Shown: positions 10,183-22,476 of the stretch, one piece after another | Numbering within the stretch: the stretch's first letter is position 1 | Layout of the letters: each line of letters opens with the position of its first letter | DNA from: Congeria kusceri | Lineage: Eukaryota; Mollusca; Bivalvia; Myida; Dreissenidae | DNA: 64,000 nt | Assembly (NCBI GenBank): GCA_027627225.1 | Contig: CM051027.1 | Span: 88,272,451-88,336,450, forward strand | Direction: 5' to 3' | Translations under genes and position numbers: made by a program | Notes under the pieces: generated by a model | The model's database searches: none | What the model was told of the DNA's origin: nothing | What the model saw: only the letters and a program-made list of their open reading frames with translations

Positions 10183-13100
10183 ATGTTATCTGTGCTGTCG
10201 GCGATTTTCTTCGTCGCCCGCGTTGGTGGAATCCCGCCGACGGAGAACGCGCTGTTGATCCAAGTCCTTGATGCTGTTCAGCGGACTTTGGACTTTTTCG
10301 CGGATGATTACAGTGCGATAAATGTGGATGGATTATTTGGCCTCAGACTAGGACAAGGTATGAAGTTTGATTGGGTCGGACGAGTTTTATTTAGAACGCC
10401 ATTATCTCTTTGTGCTAGATAGCAAACACAAAATGTTGGAATCCCAGTTTGACATATTACGGAATTACCTGTAAGTTTAATTCGATTTCATAGTTTCCCT
10501 TTGATGCTAACGAAACAACGCCGATGTTTAATTAAGTATTGGATTTAAAGACATTTATAACCTGATTCGTATGATTTTGAGAATAGCAAAATGTCTTCTA
10601 TTTAGAACAATATAGTAATCGCATCATCCGTCCGTCTCCATTAGTATTGAATGGAATCAGATGAAACTCCATATAATGATAGAGGACAATGAGAGGAGGT
10701 TCAGAGTACAAGGACCTTAACCCATTCTTCAATATTTTCGGAGTTATTGCCCTTTGTTTAATTTTCTTGTGCGGAACATATCTCCGTTAGAATTGAAGGG
10801 ATTCAAATGAAGCTTTGTATAATCATAGATGACAATGACAGGAAATGCAGAGCACAAGGACCACAACTCTTTCTTCAACATTTACGGAGTTATTGCCCTT
10901 TGTTTTATTTCCTTATGTGAAGCGTTAATTTTCTTGTGCGGAGCATAACTCGCATTAGTATTGAAGGCATTCAACTGCAACTTCATATAATGATAGAGGA
11001 CAGTGAGAAGAAGTGCAGGTTACAAGGACCACAACTCTTTCTTCAATATTTATGGAGTTATTGTCCTTCAGTTAATTTTCTTGTGCAGTGCTTAACTCCA
11101 TTAGTATTGAAGTTATTTAAAATAAAATCACAAATATTGATAGAGGATGTTTAGAGGAAGTGCAGAGTACAAGGGCCATAACTCTTTTGTAGGAAGCGCT
11201 ATAACTCCTTTGTAGGAAGCGTACAAGCATATGCTTCGGGGCATACGTCACATCCTGTGACATGCCTTATTCATATCATATTGATTTCCATATATTCATG
11301 TGTTCCAGTACTGATATAAGTTTGTAAACATACTGACCCCTTAGTGTTATCGTACATCGTTGTACATGTATTCGAACGTCATGTACAAAACGTTGATAAG
11401 GGCCCGTATTCAACAATCCGTTCTTAGACTAAAGAATACAGAACAGACTGACACTGAAGTTAAATTCTTCGAGATCTGTGTTAGCAAATATGCTAGATAG
11501 CAATGTCGTTTATGCCATTAAGAAATCATTCTAAATAAAGAACGCTGTAATTTGAGTTGTTTAATACCCAGTATGATACAAGTTTAAAGTGTTCTTAAAA
11601 CAGAACAATTTCAAGAATAGTCGTTATTATTAGCCGATCTTAAGTCTAAGAATACGTCAGTGAAAACGGGCCAAGGATAAATGTTTGTCAAGTGGTTATA
11701 TATGACCGGACAAGTGACTCCTTCCTGTTCTGTTAGGGATGTACACACGGATTGACAGACTTGACAATTAGTCTGTATTGGCGACCAACTACATGTACTT
11801 CCGTCGTTTGTGCGAATCGCGAAACGGTGTTGATAATTATAATGTTACATAAATGTAAACAGTACGCCGATGTGGTTTATTCAATATACACCAGATATGC
11901 CCATGTCAGAGTATACATGAAACAGTTAAATACATTTATATAAATGATGCCAGACCTATTATAATTTATTTATGCTTAATTTATTCGAGATTAAGTATTT
12001 TAAATATGACCATTATGCACGTATAATGGTCATATTTAAAATACTTAATCTCGAATAAATTAAGCATAAATAAATTATAATAGGTCTGGCATATAAAAAC
12101 AAATACATGTATTAACAATGCTGTAATAAACAAGAGCAACATATCAATTTGAGTATACAGTAAATATACAAAGCAGCATGCGGACCGAGCAGTAAAGTGT
12201 TTATGCATTTAATATTAATCGTAATAATATGTTTATCTGTTTCTTTTAATAAATGCTGTATTTACATACATTGCTAACTTTCTGTTAATTATAGTCAGAT
12301 TGAATTAATTCTATAAAGTTTGATACATTTGGTCTTTTCCAGTAAAACTACTTAATATAGATTTTTCTAATATCATTATATAGTAAACATTCTAACAAAA
12401 ATAGAAATCGTCTTCAAGGACTTTGCATATATAGATTATGTGGCATTACAGGCTGTTCCAGGTGAATCCTCGCCTAAACCGAGCATAAGAAATTTCGAAA
12501 GTATAGTTAATCATATCTAGTGAATATCTGACAGGCCCCATTACTAAAAACATAATTGAACGTAATTTTAGGCTTTATCTTAATTAGTCACGTGTAATAA
12601 AAAATAAGCGTTTCATTTTTTGGCCAATATTTAAAGTTGAGACTAAGTTTAGGATTGAGAACTTTCGTCACAGGACCAGTTAAACAAACCGGCAACCTGT
12701 CCGTTGTAGTGGCCTAAAATGTACCCTCTCCGCGAAAGGGATCTGTTTGACGTATTGACAATTTTCACACTTTTTGTCAAAGTCCACCAATAAAAGTGTA
12801 TATAAAAGAGCGAAACAACACTATTGACATAGAAATATAATGTAAAGAACGTTCCGTTAATGAGTAGTCATCAAATGAAATGGATAAAAATGTATTTTGC
12901 GTTTGTAACGCGAAACGGTGGAATTATTTGGAGTGTTTCTGTTGTTTCCTTTGAAATTGTTGAAAACACGTGAATTACTTACATAAAGTAAAATACACGA
13001 AGAAGTATATACTCGTACATCGGAATGGCCGAGAGGTTAGCGTATTGAAGTGTTGTTCATGAGGTCTGAGGTTTGAACACCGGTGGCATCAACATTTTTC

Positions 13101-16100
13101 GTATTGTTTATGCTTTTCTTGTTAAACTACATGAGCTCTTAAGTTCAGATGCTTTAATTTGTCAAGTTAAAACGTAAATGGCATATTTAAAATAAAAATA
13201 TAAAAATCTGTGAACAAGTCCCTAAATAAATCATGATGTATTTGGTGTAAGGTATACAAAACAGACAAATGTGTCAATTATAAGTTAAGTTGCTTGTAAA
13301 TATATTATGGTGCATGGAGCATTTGCATATTTTGGGTATGCATTGGCATGGTAGATGTATATACAAACGCAAACAGGAACTGAAATAGAAGGAAACAAGT
13401 TGAGGCAGAAAACACGCATGTAGTTTAAATCTGACATTACTGCCTCTATAATGTACGTGTACTGTTTTCTGACATTGCCTGGTGAGTATATTGTCGGTAA
13501 TGATTATTAAAGTAAACGCCACAAAAATGACACACTGTCTATTATATGTGAAAAAAGAACAAAGTGAGTAGAACACACACAACTACTAATATACGGAGAG
13601 GTTACAGGTAACCTGCCTGTTCAGCCCTGCCACCTACAGTTATAATATTTAAACCGTCTGTCTTCTTATTAAGTTATGGGTAACACCATACTCATACTGG
13701 GAAATCAATCAAATCATGTTAAACTAAGCCAAACTCCTAAAATTTAGACTTGAATGAGACAAAGGGAATAACGGTGGAAATATCGCCGAAGCTAACATCA
13801 GTTTTCACGATTTCTAGGAAACATATAATTTTAATGTATAGTGCGAATTCTATGTTGAAATTGCAGTACGATGTCCGAGTCGTGAGGACGTCGATGTTCC
13901 GTGTACCAAAATGTCTCAGATTTTAGTGACAGTAAACTACATATGAAGGTAAACGTGTGCTACCTTTTATCAGACATGATTTCTAACGGAGAGGGACAGG
14001 GACAGGTACCGTTACGGAGAGCGGTAGCCCACATGCTGGACTATTTTAACGGAGAGGTTATCGCTTCCTTTAAATACCGTGGTTAAGCTATTATGTAGAA
14101 ACCTCTTGTTCTCGTGCAGGTCAGCTGCGGGAGGCGGTGCGGGAGTGCAGGAGCCGCACGTGCGACGCCCCCCTGTTGCGGCGGCTGACCGAGATGGAGG
14201 CCCTTCTCAACAACGCCAGCGACTCCGCCCTTCCCTACCTGGAGGCCGGGGACCCCGACTACTTCACAAGGTGGGGGGGGGGTCACTGTGTGGCACTATA
14301 TTCTGTGTTATGCACAGTTTACAAATTATGTTGTAGCGAGTATAATTCATCGCGTACCGTATCGGTATCAGTGTGTTATAACTGACATATGTCACATCCT
14401 GTGTCAGCATAATAATTATGTCCGTTCTTCCTGTGTTAAACTCAAGCCCCATTAAACTCTAATGTAAATAGTAGATAAAAAAAACAAAAACGGAATACAA
14501 TGTACATGTATAAGTTTTAACATATGTTGATAACATTGCGTGTTAATGCTACACAGATTCCACGCCACCATTGACCAGCCCTACGTGCTTCCATACCACG
14601 AGGAGTCGGTAGAGGCGGAGGGCGACACCGGGGTGACAGTCGGTCACAACGAGAACTACAATGAGGAGGGCGGGGACGCCTGCTATGCCCGGATGTTAGG
14701 ATCATTCGAGGAAAATGGAAAGTTCGTGGCATACAATAAATATGTTTTCACATTCGTTTAAACAAACGTCTTGTATTATGGATGTTGCTTGAATATTTTC
14801 AATCTGTAAAAGTCGCCATCTAATTTGGAAAAATTAACATTCACGTATATATGATTGTATATTGACTAGATGTATGTCTACAACAATATTATTGTAACTT
14901 CGTTCACTGAATGGCCCCTCGTCACCGCGTCGTCAATGATAGCTGTTCCGACTGTCCACGTGCGTACTTAAGTACAACATGTCCATCTGCCACTGACACG
15001 ATTCTTGCTCGCTTATCACATCTCAAATCGTGTATATAATTTTTATGACATGTACATTTGTCCGTCGAGCATCATTACCATGTACGAGAAATGCAGGTGG
15101 TCGACGTCAAACTTTGTGTAGCCTGTATTGTGGTGATAATTGATTTTCAGTTATCACAAACGCCAAAGTTCTACTGCTTTTAATGTGCACATTTATTAAT
15201 AAAAACCGTAAACCCATAATGAAAACTTTTATAAGAAGAATATGTTACTTTAAAATCGGTAAAAGTACGCGCACTCCTACTTCATGGCATTTGTGGTGAT
15301 TTGTTCACATCTCCGTCTTCTATCGACCGCATGCACGTGAGCTCAGATGTCGTCTGCCGTTGTCTAGGTCACGTCGTCTGCTGCATTTATTTCAGGACGC
15401 TGCCTCGCTGCAACATCACGGACCACTGCTGGGAGTACATGACCCAGGACGAAACAGCCGCCTACTTCATCACCCATCAGCTCCTTTACTTCATCATGGT
15501 TGAACACGTACGTGGTATACCGTCTTATATTTAAGTTTTGACTTTTTATCCATTTGACTAATGAGGACATATCCTCTATTGAATTAGTATTGAGCAGAGA
15601 ACGGGGCTCCCTGTTATTTCCCAGTTGACATCGTATTTTCTTGTGTTTCTGTGAAGAGGTGTCTACGTGTTTTTCGTGAAACAACAGCTGAAATGCGAAA
15701 AGTTAATAATCAGTTTACAATTACAGTAAGCCAATCCCTTTTTTGCTTCGTAGACGCTTGAAATTGGCCATTAACGGCTACTGGAGACATCGACTTCTCT
15801 AAATAGTTAGTTGATATAAACAGTTGTTGTAAGAGTACGTATATACGTGCTTTGTTTTCGGAATGTAATAACCTTCAGTGACAATAAACCTGGCGGTACA
15901 CGTGTACCTGTCGACGACCACAACATGTGTGACGGATCATTAATGCACTGAATTATCGTTTCATGACCACCATGATCTAGTCCGTTTAAGAAGCAATATA
16001 ATACCAGCACCGGGGTCTCATCTTTTAACACCGTACAATGATTACATAATGGTGACCGTTGATCTCAAACGCAGGCGTATGTCCATTTCTTGACGCGGTA

Positions 16101-18265
16101 TGTGGGCATACCTAACCGTTGTAATGTACTAGAAAATTTTATAATATATAAATATATTTACTGTATATGTAGACTGTAGGCTGTGAAGCTAGAAATAAAA
16201 TCCTACTTTCACTGCAGGTGCTATAATTCTGTAATGTTCAGTATATATTTACGTAATACGTGAGAATATGTTAAGTGTGTTGATTTGTCTTATAAATTAT
16301 TGTCAAAATAAGCCAATTAATAAATTTGACAAAATAACTTGAAATCAAATATAAAAACACAAAACTGACGAAAGGTTGGCATTGTAGGTGGGTTGCAAGG
16401 AGGATGTTGAGTCTTTCACTCAGGGGAAGAAGATCAGGGAAATCCAAGAGAAATTCTGCAGAAAAATCTACCAAGAATCCAAAGGACTGACATCCAATGG
16501 GAAAGTAATGAACCACAGGAAAGACCTCTTCATTGAGCAAAGTAACGACGCTTTCTTAGTGTTCTGTTTCCTTATTTTGATTCCACAGTTATTATAAAGC
16601 AGTTTACGATGAGTTTCCACTGTAGGCCTATGGCACTATTTAGTACTACAAAAACAAAACTTTGCTGCAATTAGGTGAAATGTGTGTTCAATGGGTAAAG
16701 TAACACATATCTCGTGGTCAATATAAATGAATGAATTAATAATATGTTGTGTTCTGATTTTTAAATATGTTAAATACGCGTGCTAATATAGATTCCTCTA
16801 AATAATGCATTAAAATGCAGCAAACTTGTATTTTTTTTTTATTGTTTCCCCAGACTGAACTACTTTGCAATGTGTGCAACACATTAACACATTATGTCCT
16901 CGCAAACAGCTTTTGTTGTTCTTTGAAACGCGGTTCTTTTTATTACCGCGTAGTTTCCACATTTGCCGTTTAGGGTATTTTTAATTGACATGGTGCAGCT
17001 GCAAGTTTCATTATTAAGAGATGTTGCCAGTGCGCTGTATGTCGTCTGCTTATATTTTCACCATCTGTGTCTAATTGTTTAGCGGTCCTCTGTGGTCCCC
17101 TGGGCTTCGAGAATTTCTATCGCTCCGACTGGATACGGATGGTTCTCGATTGGCCGGACAAGCGACTCGGGTGTTTCCGGCCGTTCTCGTTGAATGGCGA
17201 TCTTAAGGAATTACTGGGCGACCTTGCGGCTCCCAAAGGAAGTGGAAACACCAGGCGGAACACACAGACAAGTTCATATGACACGTAACACACAATTTCT
17301 CTCTTCGCTGGTTTAACTAGATCAATAACCTTCCAGAGTTTCTTGCGATCAGTAGTGTCAGTTATTGTTTTACTTAATAACAAATATATATGTGTCATAT
17401 CAATCTAAATCAGTGATAAACACAATGCATTGACGGTATATATTTACAATATGATGCAATACATGCTACTGATTTTAAAACTGTTTTGCACACTCATTAT
17501 TCTCTTTATTCAGTCATCCGATAAATATATCGATCGATTTCATTTGCCTATAAAGCATATGCGGCCATGGCAGAACATTAAATATTGCAGTATCCTGCCC
17601 AAACGTACATAAATTTCACATACCGGTATAGTTAGTAAGAATGTGTTTTCAACATAATTCTACTGTACTGGTTTTGTAAAATTGTGACAGAGGCTAGGCT
17701 GTGTATTACATCGGGGACCCTGGTTGCCAAACTCCTCATTGCCTAGTTACTGATGTTGCAGATTGCTTTTTGCAAAGCGTTGTCTTGTTACAATTATGTG
17801 GGCTTCTGTTGATCCATGTTAATTCTGTTGCAAAAAGACACCCGGTATTTTTGTTATTCCAGAACCAAAGCTGTAACCATGAGAAAGCTTCTTAGAGAAA
17901 AGCAAATGAAAGGTACTTCTTTTTAAATTCAAAACTGTGTGTTGTAAAACGGATCTGGTCATATTTTGAACAATAGTTTTGCCTAATATTGGAGGGATTT
18001 CGATTTTAAAATTGTGGCCCAAGTAGGTGAACTATTAGCTAAATCGGACAGTGTACGACTCACATACATTTTCACAGTTGCGAATTTCTTAATTTAACAA
18101 TATCACCATGTAGCGATAGCTGTTCGACTGGACATTGATAATTAATATTGCTGATTTTCTCTCATTTCAGAAGGCTGTCTGTCTCACACGTCGGGGCTGG
18201 GCTTCGGAGTTTTATGCTCGTATCTGAGATTTCTAGTCAGACACTTGTATACACATATGTATTAA
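10183..18265 (+). CDS. C16orf89: C16orf89-like (UPF0764) secreted protein, 8 exons, 367 aa
   Basis: Coding exons are 10183-10357, 14120-14270, 14557-14721, 15396-15507, 16388-16541, 17083-17284, 17863-17912 and 18171-18265. Every junction is GT-AG and phases chain to 1104 nt. Residues 1-17 look like a signal peptide (MLSVLSAIFFVARVGG). NVDGLFGLRLGQ, DQPYVLPYHEE, HCWEYMTQDE, HQLLYFIMVEH, CGPLGFENFY and GCLSHTSGLGFG follow the order of the C16orf89 family, as recalled; length is close to the vertebrate protein. Two N-glycosylation sequons (NAS near 90, NIT near 170) and many cysteines fit secretion. Molecular function of the family is poorly known; the human gene is reported mainly from thyroid. 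The last two exons matter: reading exon 6 through the GTAACA donor gives a false TAA at 17286 and a shorter 320-residue product. Confidence 0.88.
10635..11268. repeat. Diverged tandem repeat in C16orf89-like intron 1
   Basis: Four or five units of about 125-160 bp share TTAGTATTGAA, ATAATGATAGAGGACA, GTACAAGGACC, ACTCTTTCTTCAA and GGAGTTATTGCCCTTTG. The block ends at 11221-11268 with ACAAGCATATGCTTCGGGGC and a GTCACA/TGTGAC hairpin, the same terminal module as at 1679-1727. Confidence 0.75.
11947..12092. repeat. Perfect palindrome, 70-bp arms, 6-bp centre
   Basis: Positions 11947-12016 are the exact reverse complement of 12023-12092 (checked base by base); the centre is GCACGT. Arms begin ATGCCAGACC and end GGTCTGGCAT. 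The arms are strongly AT-rich, and the sequence lies in intron 1 of the C16orf89-like gene. It could be a minimal foldback element or a recent inverted duplication. Confidence 0.93.
13019..13095 (+). mobile_element. tRNA-like fragment, probable SINE head
   Basis: TGGCCGAGAGG fits a Pol III A box and GGTTTGAACAC a B box, spaced as in a Leu/Ser-type tRNA. The stems do not pair well, so a real tRNA is unlikely. No body or target duplication could be defined. It lies in intron 1 of the C16orf89-like gene. Confidence 0.4.
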
Positions 18266-18280
18266 ATAAATTTTAATAAA
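18265..18280 (+). promoter_or_regulatory. Poly(A) signals of the C16orf89-like gene
   Basis: Two AATAAA hexamers (18265-18270 and 18275-18280) directly overlap and follow the TAA stop, implying a very short 3' UTR. Confidence 0.65.
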
Positions 18281-19384
18281 ATACATTAAAAATACTGGGC
18301 TTTTGTGTGAAGAACAGATAACCGTATGTGTATTCTCTGACAATGACGAACTTTACGACTGTATATGATGCTGTTGGTGTCATACAATGGGTCGTTCTAA
18401 TTTGTTGTGACTAATATTAGCGTGAAATTTAGTGGAAAATATTCGAAAAACACAAGTGAACTGAAGGCGTTAATAATGAAACAAGCAACTTCATTTTATT
18501 GTCAACTTAGCGTCCTAATTTGTGTCAACTTTTCTGTAACACTTATAGAAAGATACGATATACTTCTAGTTAAGTCCTCCATGTTGCCAACTCGTAAATG
18601 GAAAATAATCATAATATTAATATGAGGTATTGTTGAAAAACAAGGGCGGCCTAATATGTATTATATTCATTTAGTTTGTCATCTGAATATGGAACTGATT
18701 CAAGATGGCGGATTTAGGTTAATGGGAAATAAATTTCACAATGGTTAGGGAAACATGAAACAGGTTGTAGATATTCCTAACTTTAAAGATCGATGGGAGA
18801 GTTAAGCATTGATTAATGTTAATCGGTATATGATTTATATGAAGCATAAAATTCCACATTAAACGTAATTCTGAATCTCGACACATATACACTGTCAAGG
18901 AAACACATATTGGTTTCAGGAAATAACCATTAAAGTCAGACGTGGCGAGTAAAGCCCTAATCATTGTTCCTGCCTTAATCCGCGCATATAACAAGCTGAC
19001 ATGGCATATTTCTAGAGCCACGACGCTGGACCCCTTCAGGGCGGCTTTATCCCCAAGGAGCAATTAACTATGGCACTGTATAAACAATTTAGACCAGTTT
19101 TTATGATGTTTTAGTATAACAATGACCAAGATAGGGGTAACAGAACTTATTCAGAAGAAGTGGGAAAGAATTATTGTTAACAAACAGAACAATTCGCATT
19201 ACTTTCTACTAATTCGCAAAGTCGTCGTTCCTTTCACTCACCAATCTCTATTTGTTCACTCACATGCACAGGTAATGAACCGTTGTATACAAGAGGGACT
19301 TTCTACTATTACTGGTATCTAACCTTGTCGCTTTGTCGTTTTTTTTTCTTGTCGTTAATTTAGATCATTGTGTTGAACACTTTC
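18281..19384. other. Intergenic sequence, no gene recognised
   Basis: ORFs at 18407-18625, 18719-19063 (minus) and 19122-19322 have no family resemblance and no splice context. Composition around 18940-19060 is less AT-rich (GCCGCCCTGAAGGGGTCCAG on the minus strand), which may be a repeat fragment. Confidence 0.4.
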
Positions 19385-19865
19385 ACGCATGCGCAGTTGT
19401 GGGAATTTTTGTTTACATTCGATTCGGGCAAAATGAATTGATTACAGTTGTATTTTTACCGTGACGCGTCTAATGTCACACATTTAAGTAACACAAATTG
19501 CAAGTAAGTATTAAATTTAATGTTCTTTCGTTTACTTAGTGTTCCTGTCGGGTGAAAATACTGGTGTATTTGAATAGCCTTGCTAATGATTGCCGTAGGC
19601 TCTTAAACATATTGAACATGTTGTTTAAACATGCTTAACATCTTAAACATGGTCTGAATGTTTTTGCATGTGAACATGAATGATGTATAATTACTTTGTG
19701 TACATATATAGCTATCTTTGAATGAATATATTGATGTGATTAAATATTCTATGTGCCTGAGAACCATTGTTGTACTTAATGCAAAGTACGTACCTTCAAT
19801 GTCTTATTGATGTTGATCAGGATTGGAGACAGAGACAGGCTCGACAGTAGAGATGGACATTGATA
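19385..19865 (+). promoter_or_regulatory. Possible promoter and first exons of an unidentified gene
   Basis: CACGCATGCGCAG at about 19385-19398 resembles an NRF-1 site. A strong donor-like GCAAGTAAGTATT follows near 19500. An acceptor-like GTTGATCAG at about 19812-19820 precedes a short stretch with ATGGACATTGATAAGAACAC, whose frame closes after 17 codons. The gag-protease array begins just downstream. This could be a host gene start interrupted by the element, or chance. Confidence 0.25.
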
Positions 19866-20898
19866 AGAACACCCAAAGAGTTGACCTCGCAGAAGAACAA
19901 TGAAAAACCGGAAATTGAAACTACTTCTGCCATCTCAAACCAATATAAAACAGTAACAGTTTGGTCAAAACTGTCACCACCAACTGCCAATTCACCACAT
20001 TCCCCTCTGTTTTACAAGCCCCTTTTACCCCACCAAAATAGTCTTGGCAGAAACATCACCAACGGGCCAAAAGTCTGGCCAAGACAATTCAGGCAACCTG
20101 TGACTTTACTTCCCATTAGATGCGTTAGACACAATAAGGGTGTCCAGCAATTTTCACAGGACACAGAATGCTCACATTCGTTGTATGCTGCCCAAATTAA
20201 GTCAGATGTATAATTTCCCAACAAACCCGCCCCCCCCCCCCCCATGCCATATGGTATGCTAATTATTTGGGATACATATTTCCCCCTCAGAGCATGGTGC
20301 ATAATCTGCTTAGAAAATAGTTAACTAATGTGAAGGCCTCGTATTGGCAACCCCCAGACATGGTCACCACCCCCGCCCTAGGTTAGAAAGATCTGGCCTA
20401 ACTGGTCACTCACTGCCCATCGACTTGACATATTAACCCTCCGGTTGTGCCAGTTTCACGGCCCAACCACACCTTACTAACCGCACAACGCGATCAACCC
20501 TTTCTGACAAACCAATCCTGACCAACCAACCAACCTGGCTGACCAGACACCTGGCCCTAAAAACCGCATCACTAGGTTCAACCACTACTGGCCAACCACA
20601 TTTCGGTCACCAAACACCCAACCGGCCAGACACCTGGCCCCACTCAGCCCCCATGATCGCCATGCGCGACCAACTGCACACCCACCCACACCCGACCCAA
20701 TAAGCAACCCCAAGGCCCTCCACCGCCCGTTAATTGGTGTAACACCCCCCCCACCAATTCCCTGCACCCGACCCCTGCAGGTTGTAGAGGCACTTACCGT
20801 TTTCCGCAGTGATGCGGAGGACCTTATCCAGGGTTGTCTGCTGCACCTTGGCAACGCTTCAGACCAACTTAACACTTCTTTTTCTGCCCGGTCACGTC

Positions 20899-21053
20899 CC
20901 CATCGCCTGAGGACCCAACCGGATCCATCACAACTAGCCGCTCTTCTGGCTCTGACCTTTGCACGACCAGCTGCTCTTCCGGCTCAGACCTTTCCACGAC
21001 TAGTCACTCTTCTGGCTCTGACCTTTCCACAACCAGTGGCTCCAGTCGCTCTT
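20899..21053 (-). repeat. Short in-frame repeats inside the array unit
   Basis: A 30-bp repeat (on the plus strand CTCTTCTGGCTCTGACCTTT) occurs three or four times and encodes repeated RSEPEE blocks on the minus strand. It recurs in each unit, for example at 23993-24150, 27088-27245 and 30188-30345. Confidence 0.7.
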
Positions 21054-21316
21054 TCGAACTACTACTCGTCTGCTCGTCTCCCTGCCGCCCACCAGACAGC
21101 TTCAGTCCCGCTTGCGCTCTACCAACCGTGACCGTCTGTACCACCTGCCAACCTCTTCTGTACCATCGTAGAGTCCGACCACCCTACGCAGACTATCGCC
21201 ACTAACAGGTACGCCCATGTCCGAAACCAATAGAATGGACTGCATCATGTCGGCCAAGACACCAAGCCGCACCTTCTCACCCCCTTCACACACTTGCACA
21301 GGAACCCACTGTACAT

Positions 21317-21895
21317 TCAATCAGCCCCCCCCCCCGACTGCCAACCATGCATCAGCCATCTCCGAACGAAACGAAAGTCCTTGTCATAGGCCTGTCGCTC
21401 CATGAATGTGGAATGGCCGACTTGGGCTGCCATCTTCTCAACCATTTTGGCCTCATCAACCTGACTCTTAACCTCGGGTCTCACTGCCAGGGGCACTATA
21501 CTCTCTACTTTGTCATCCATTGGAACGACCTCATTACCAACACGAATGACTGACTTTTGAAGGTCAATAAGCATACCGTCCTTTCCCATAAATTCGAGCC
21601 TTAGCAACATGCTGTCATCTATGGGAGCTTGATACACCCTTTCCGTAAACACGTTACTGCCCAGCTCAATGCTAATAGGCGCGACACTGGCCCCTTTCAT
21701 GAGTAGCTGTCTTCCAGCCGTCATCAGGGACACATGCTCCAGTACCGGTATATCACCCGGTAACCTTTCCATCACCCTATCGGACACTAGGGTCACCTCC
21801 GCAGCCATATCAACAACAGCCTGTATTGCAAGGCCATTCAACCACACCTTAACCCAGAACATCGGGTCCTTCATGATCAGTTGTTGGCCCTTCAA
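21317..21895 (-). pseudogene. Unit 1 retropepsin-like region, altered active site
   Basis: A 192-codon minus frame resembles a retroviral-type aspartyl protease: the active-site loop lies in VVDMAAEVTLVS, and LLRLEFMG matches the second conserved strand. The usual loop is Asp-Ser/Thr-Gly-Ala; unit 1 has Asp-Met-Ala-Ala and units 2-4 Asp-Thr-Ala-Ala, so activity is doubtful, most of all in unit 1. The frame is separated from the CCHC region by a stop. Confidence 0.75.
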
Positions 21896-21918
21896 TCTAG
21901 GGGTCAGGCCAGGGCCGC

Positions 21919-22476
21919 CTAAACTGACCCCCTGCCGTTTAAATCGGCAAACGTCACCTTCTTTACCTCTTTCAAGTTATTGCCGCCTTTTTCTCTTGCA
22001 GGATTCGGACACCCTCTTTCTATGTGTCCAAACTCATCACAACTGTAGCAACCGTAATTTTTAGCCAGAGACTGCGTCCGGCCTCGCAACCTGGGACTGT
22101 CACGCTTCTCATGTCCCGTTTCCTTGCAGTTACAACACTGTCCACTAGGAGAAGATGTTGGGCTCCTGCTTCGCTTTGTAAGCAGCGTATCTAGCTTGCC
22201 AATTAAAATTTCCATTTTCTCCTCCATCCTCTCAACTTTCTTTTCTAAGGCTTCGAGCCTTTCACCTGACCTGCCTTTTGCGGCCACCCTCTCTTCTACA
22301 ACCTCTTCTTCCTCCCCGTAGCCTACCTTCCATACGGCTTTAGGCTTACTGTACATCAACCTATGAATATGGATTTCCCATTTCAGTTTGTCTATAGTCT
22401 CTTTTATAGACTGTGGTCTCTTATTAACCACCTGTTCCCCTGCCTCCCTTTCCCTAGCCCCCATGTTTAACTGCAA
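21919..22476 (-). pseudogene. Unit 1 nucleocapsid-like region with CCHC knuckles
   Basis: A charged, coiled-coil-like stretch (ALEKKVERMEEKMEIL) is followed by two zinc-knuckle motifs. The second, CYSCDEFGHIERGC, is a canonical CX2CX4HX4C. The first, beginning CCNCKETGHEKRD, has Ser where the last Cys should be. The same Ser is present in all four units, so it predates the amplification. Overlaps the gag-like frame by 10 bp in a different frame. Confidence 0.75.

Noticed and set aside
17083..17288. End of the C16orf89-like protein at the TAA at 17286
   Set aside because: Two further exons with correct phase and family-like C-terminus follow; kept only as a possible retained-intron product.
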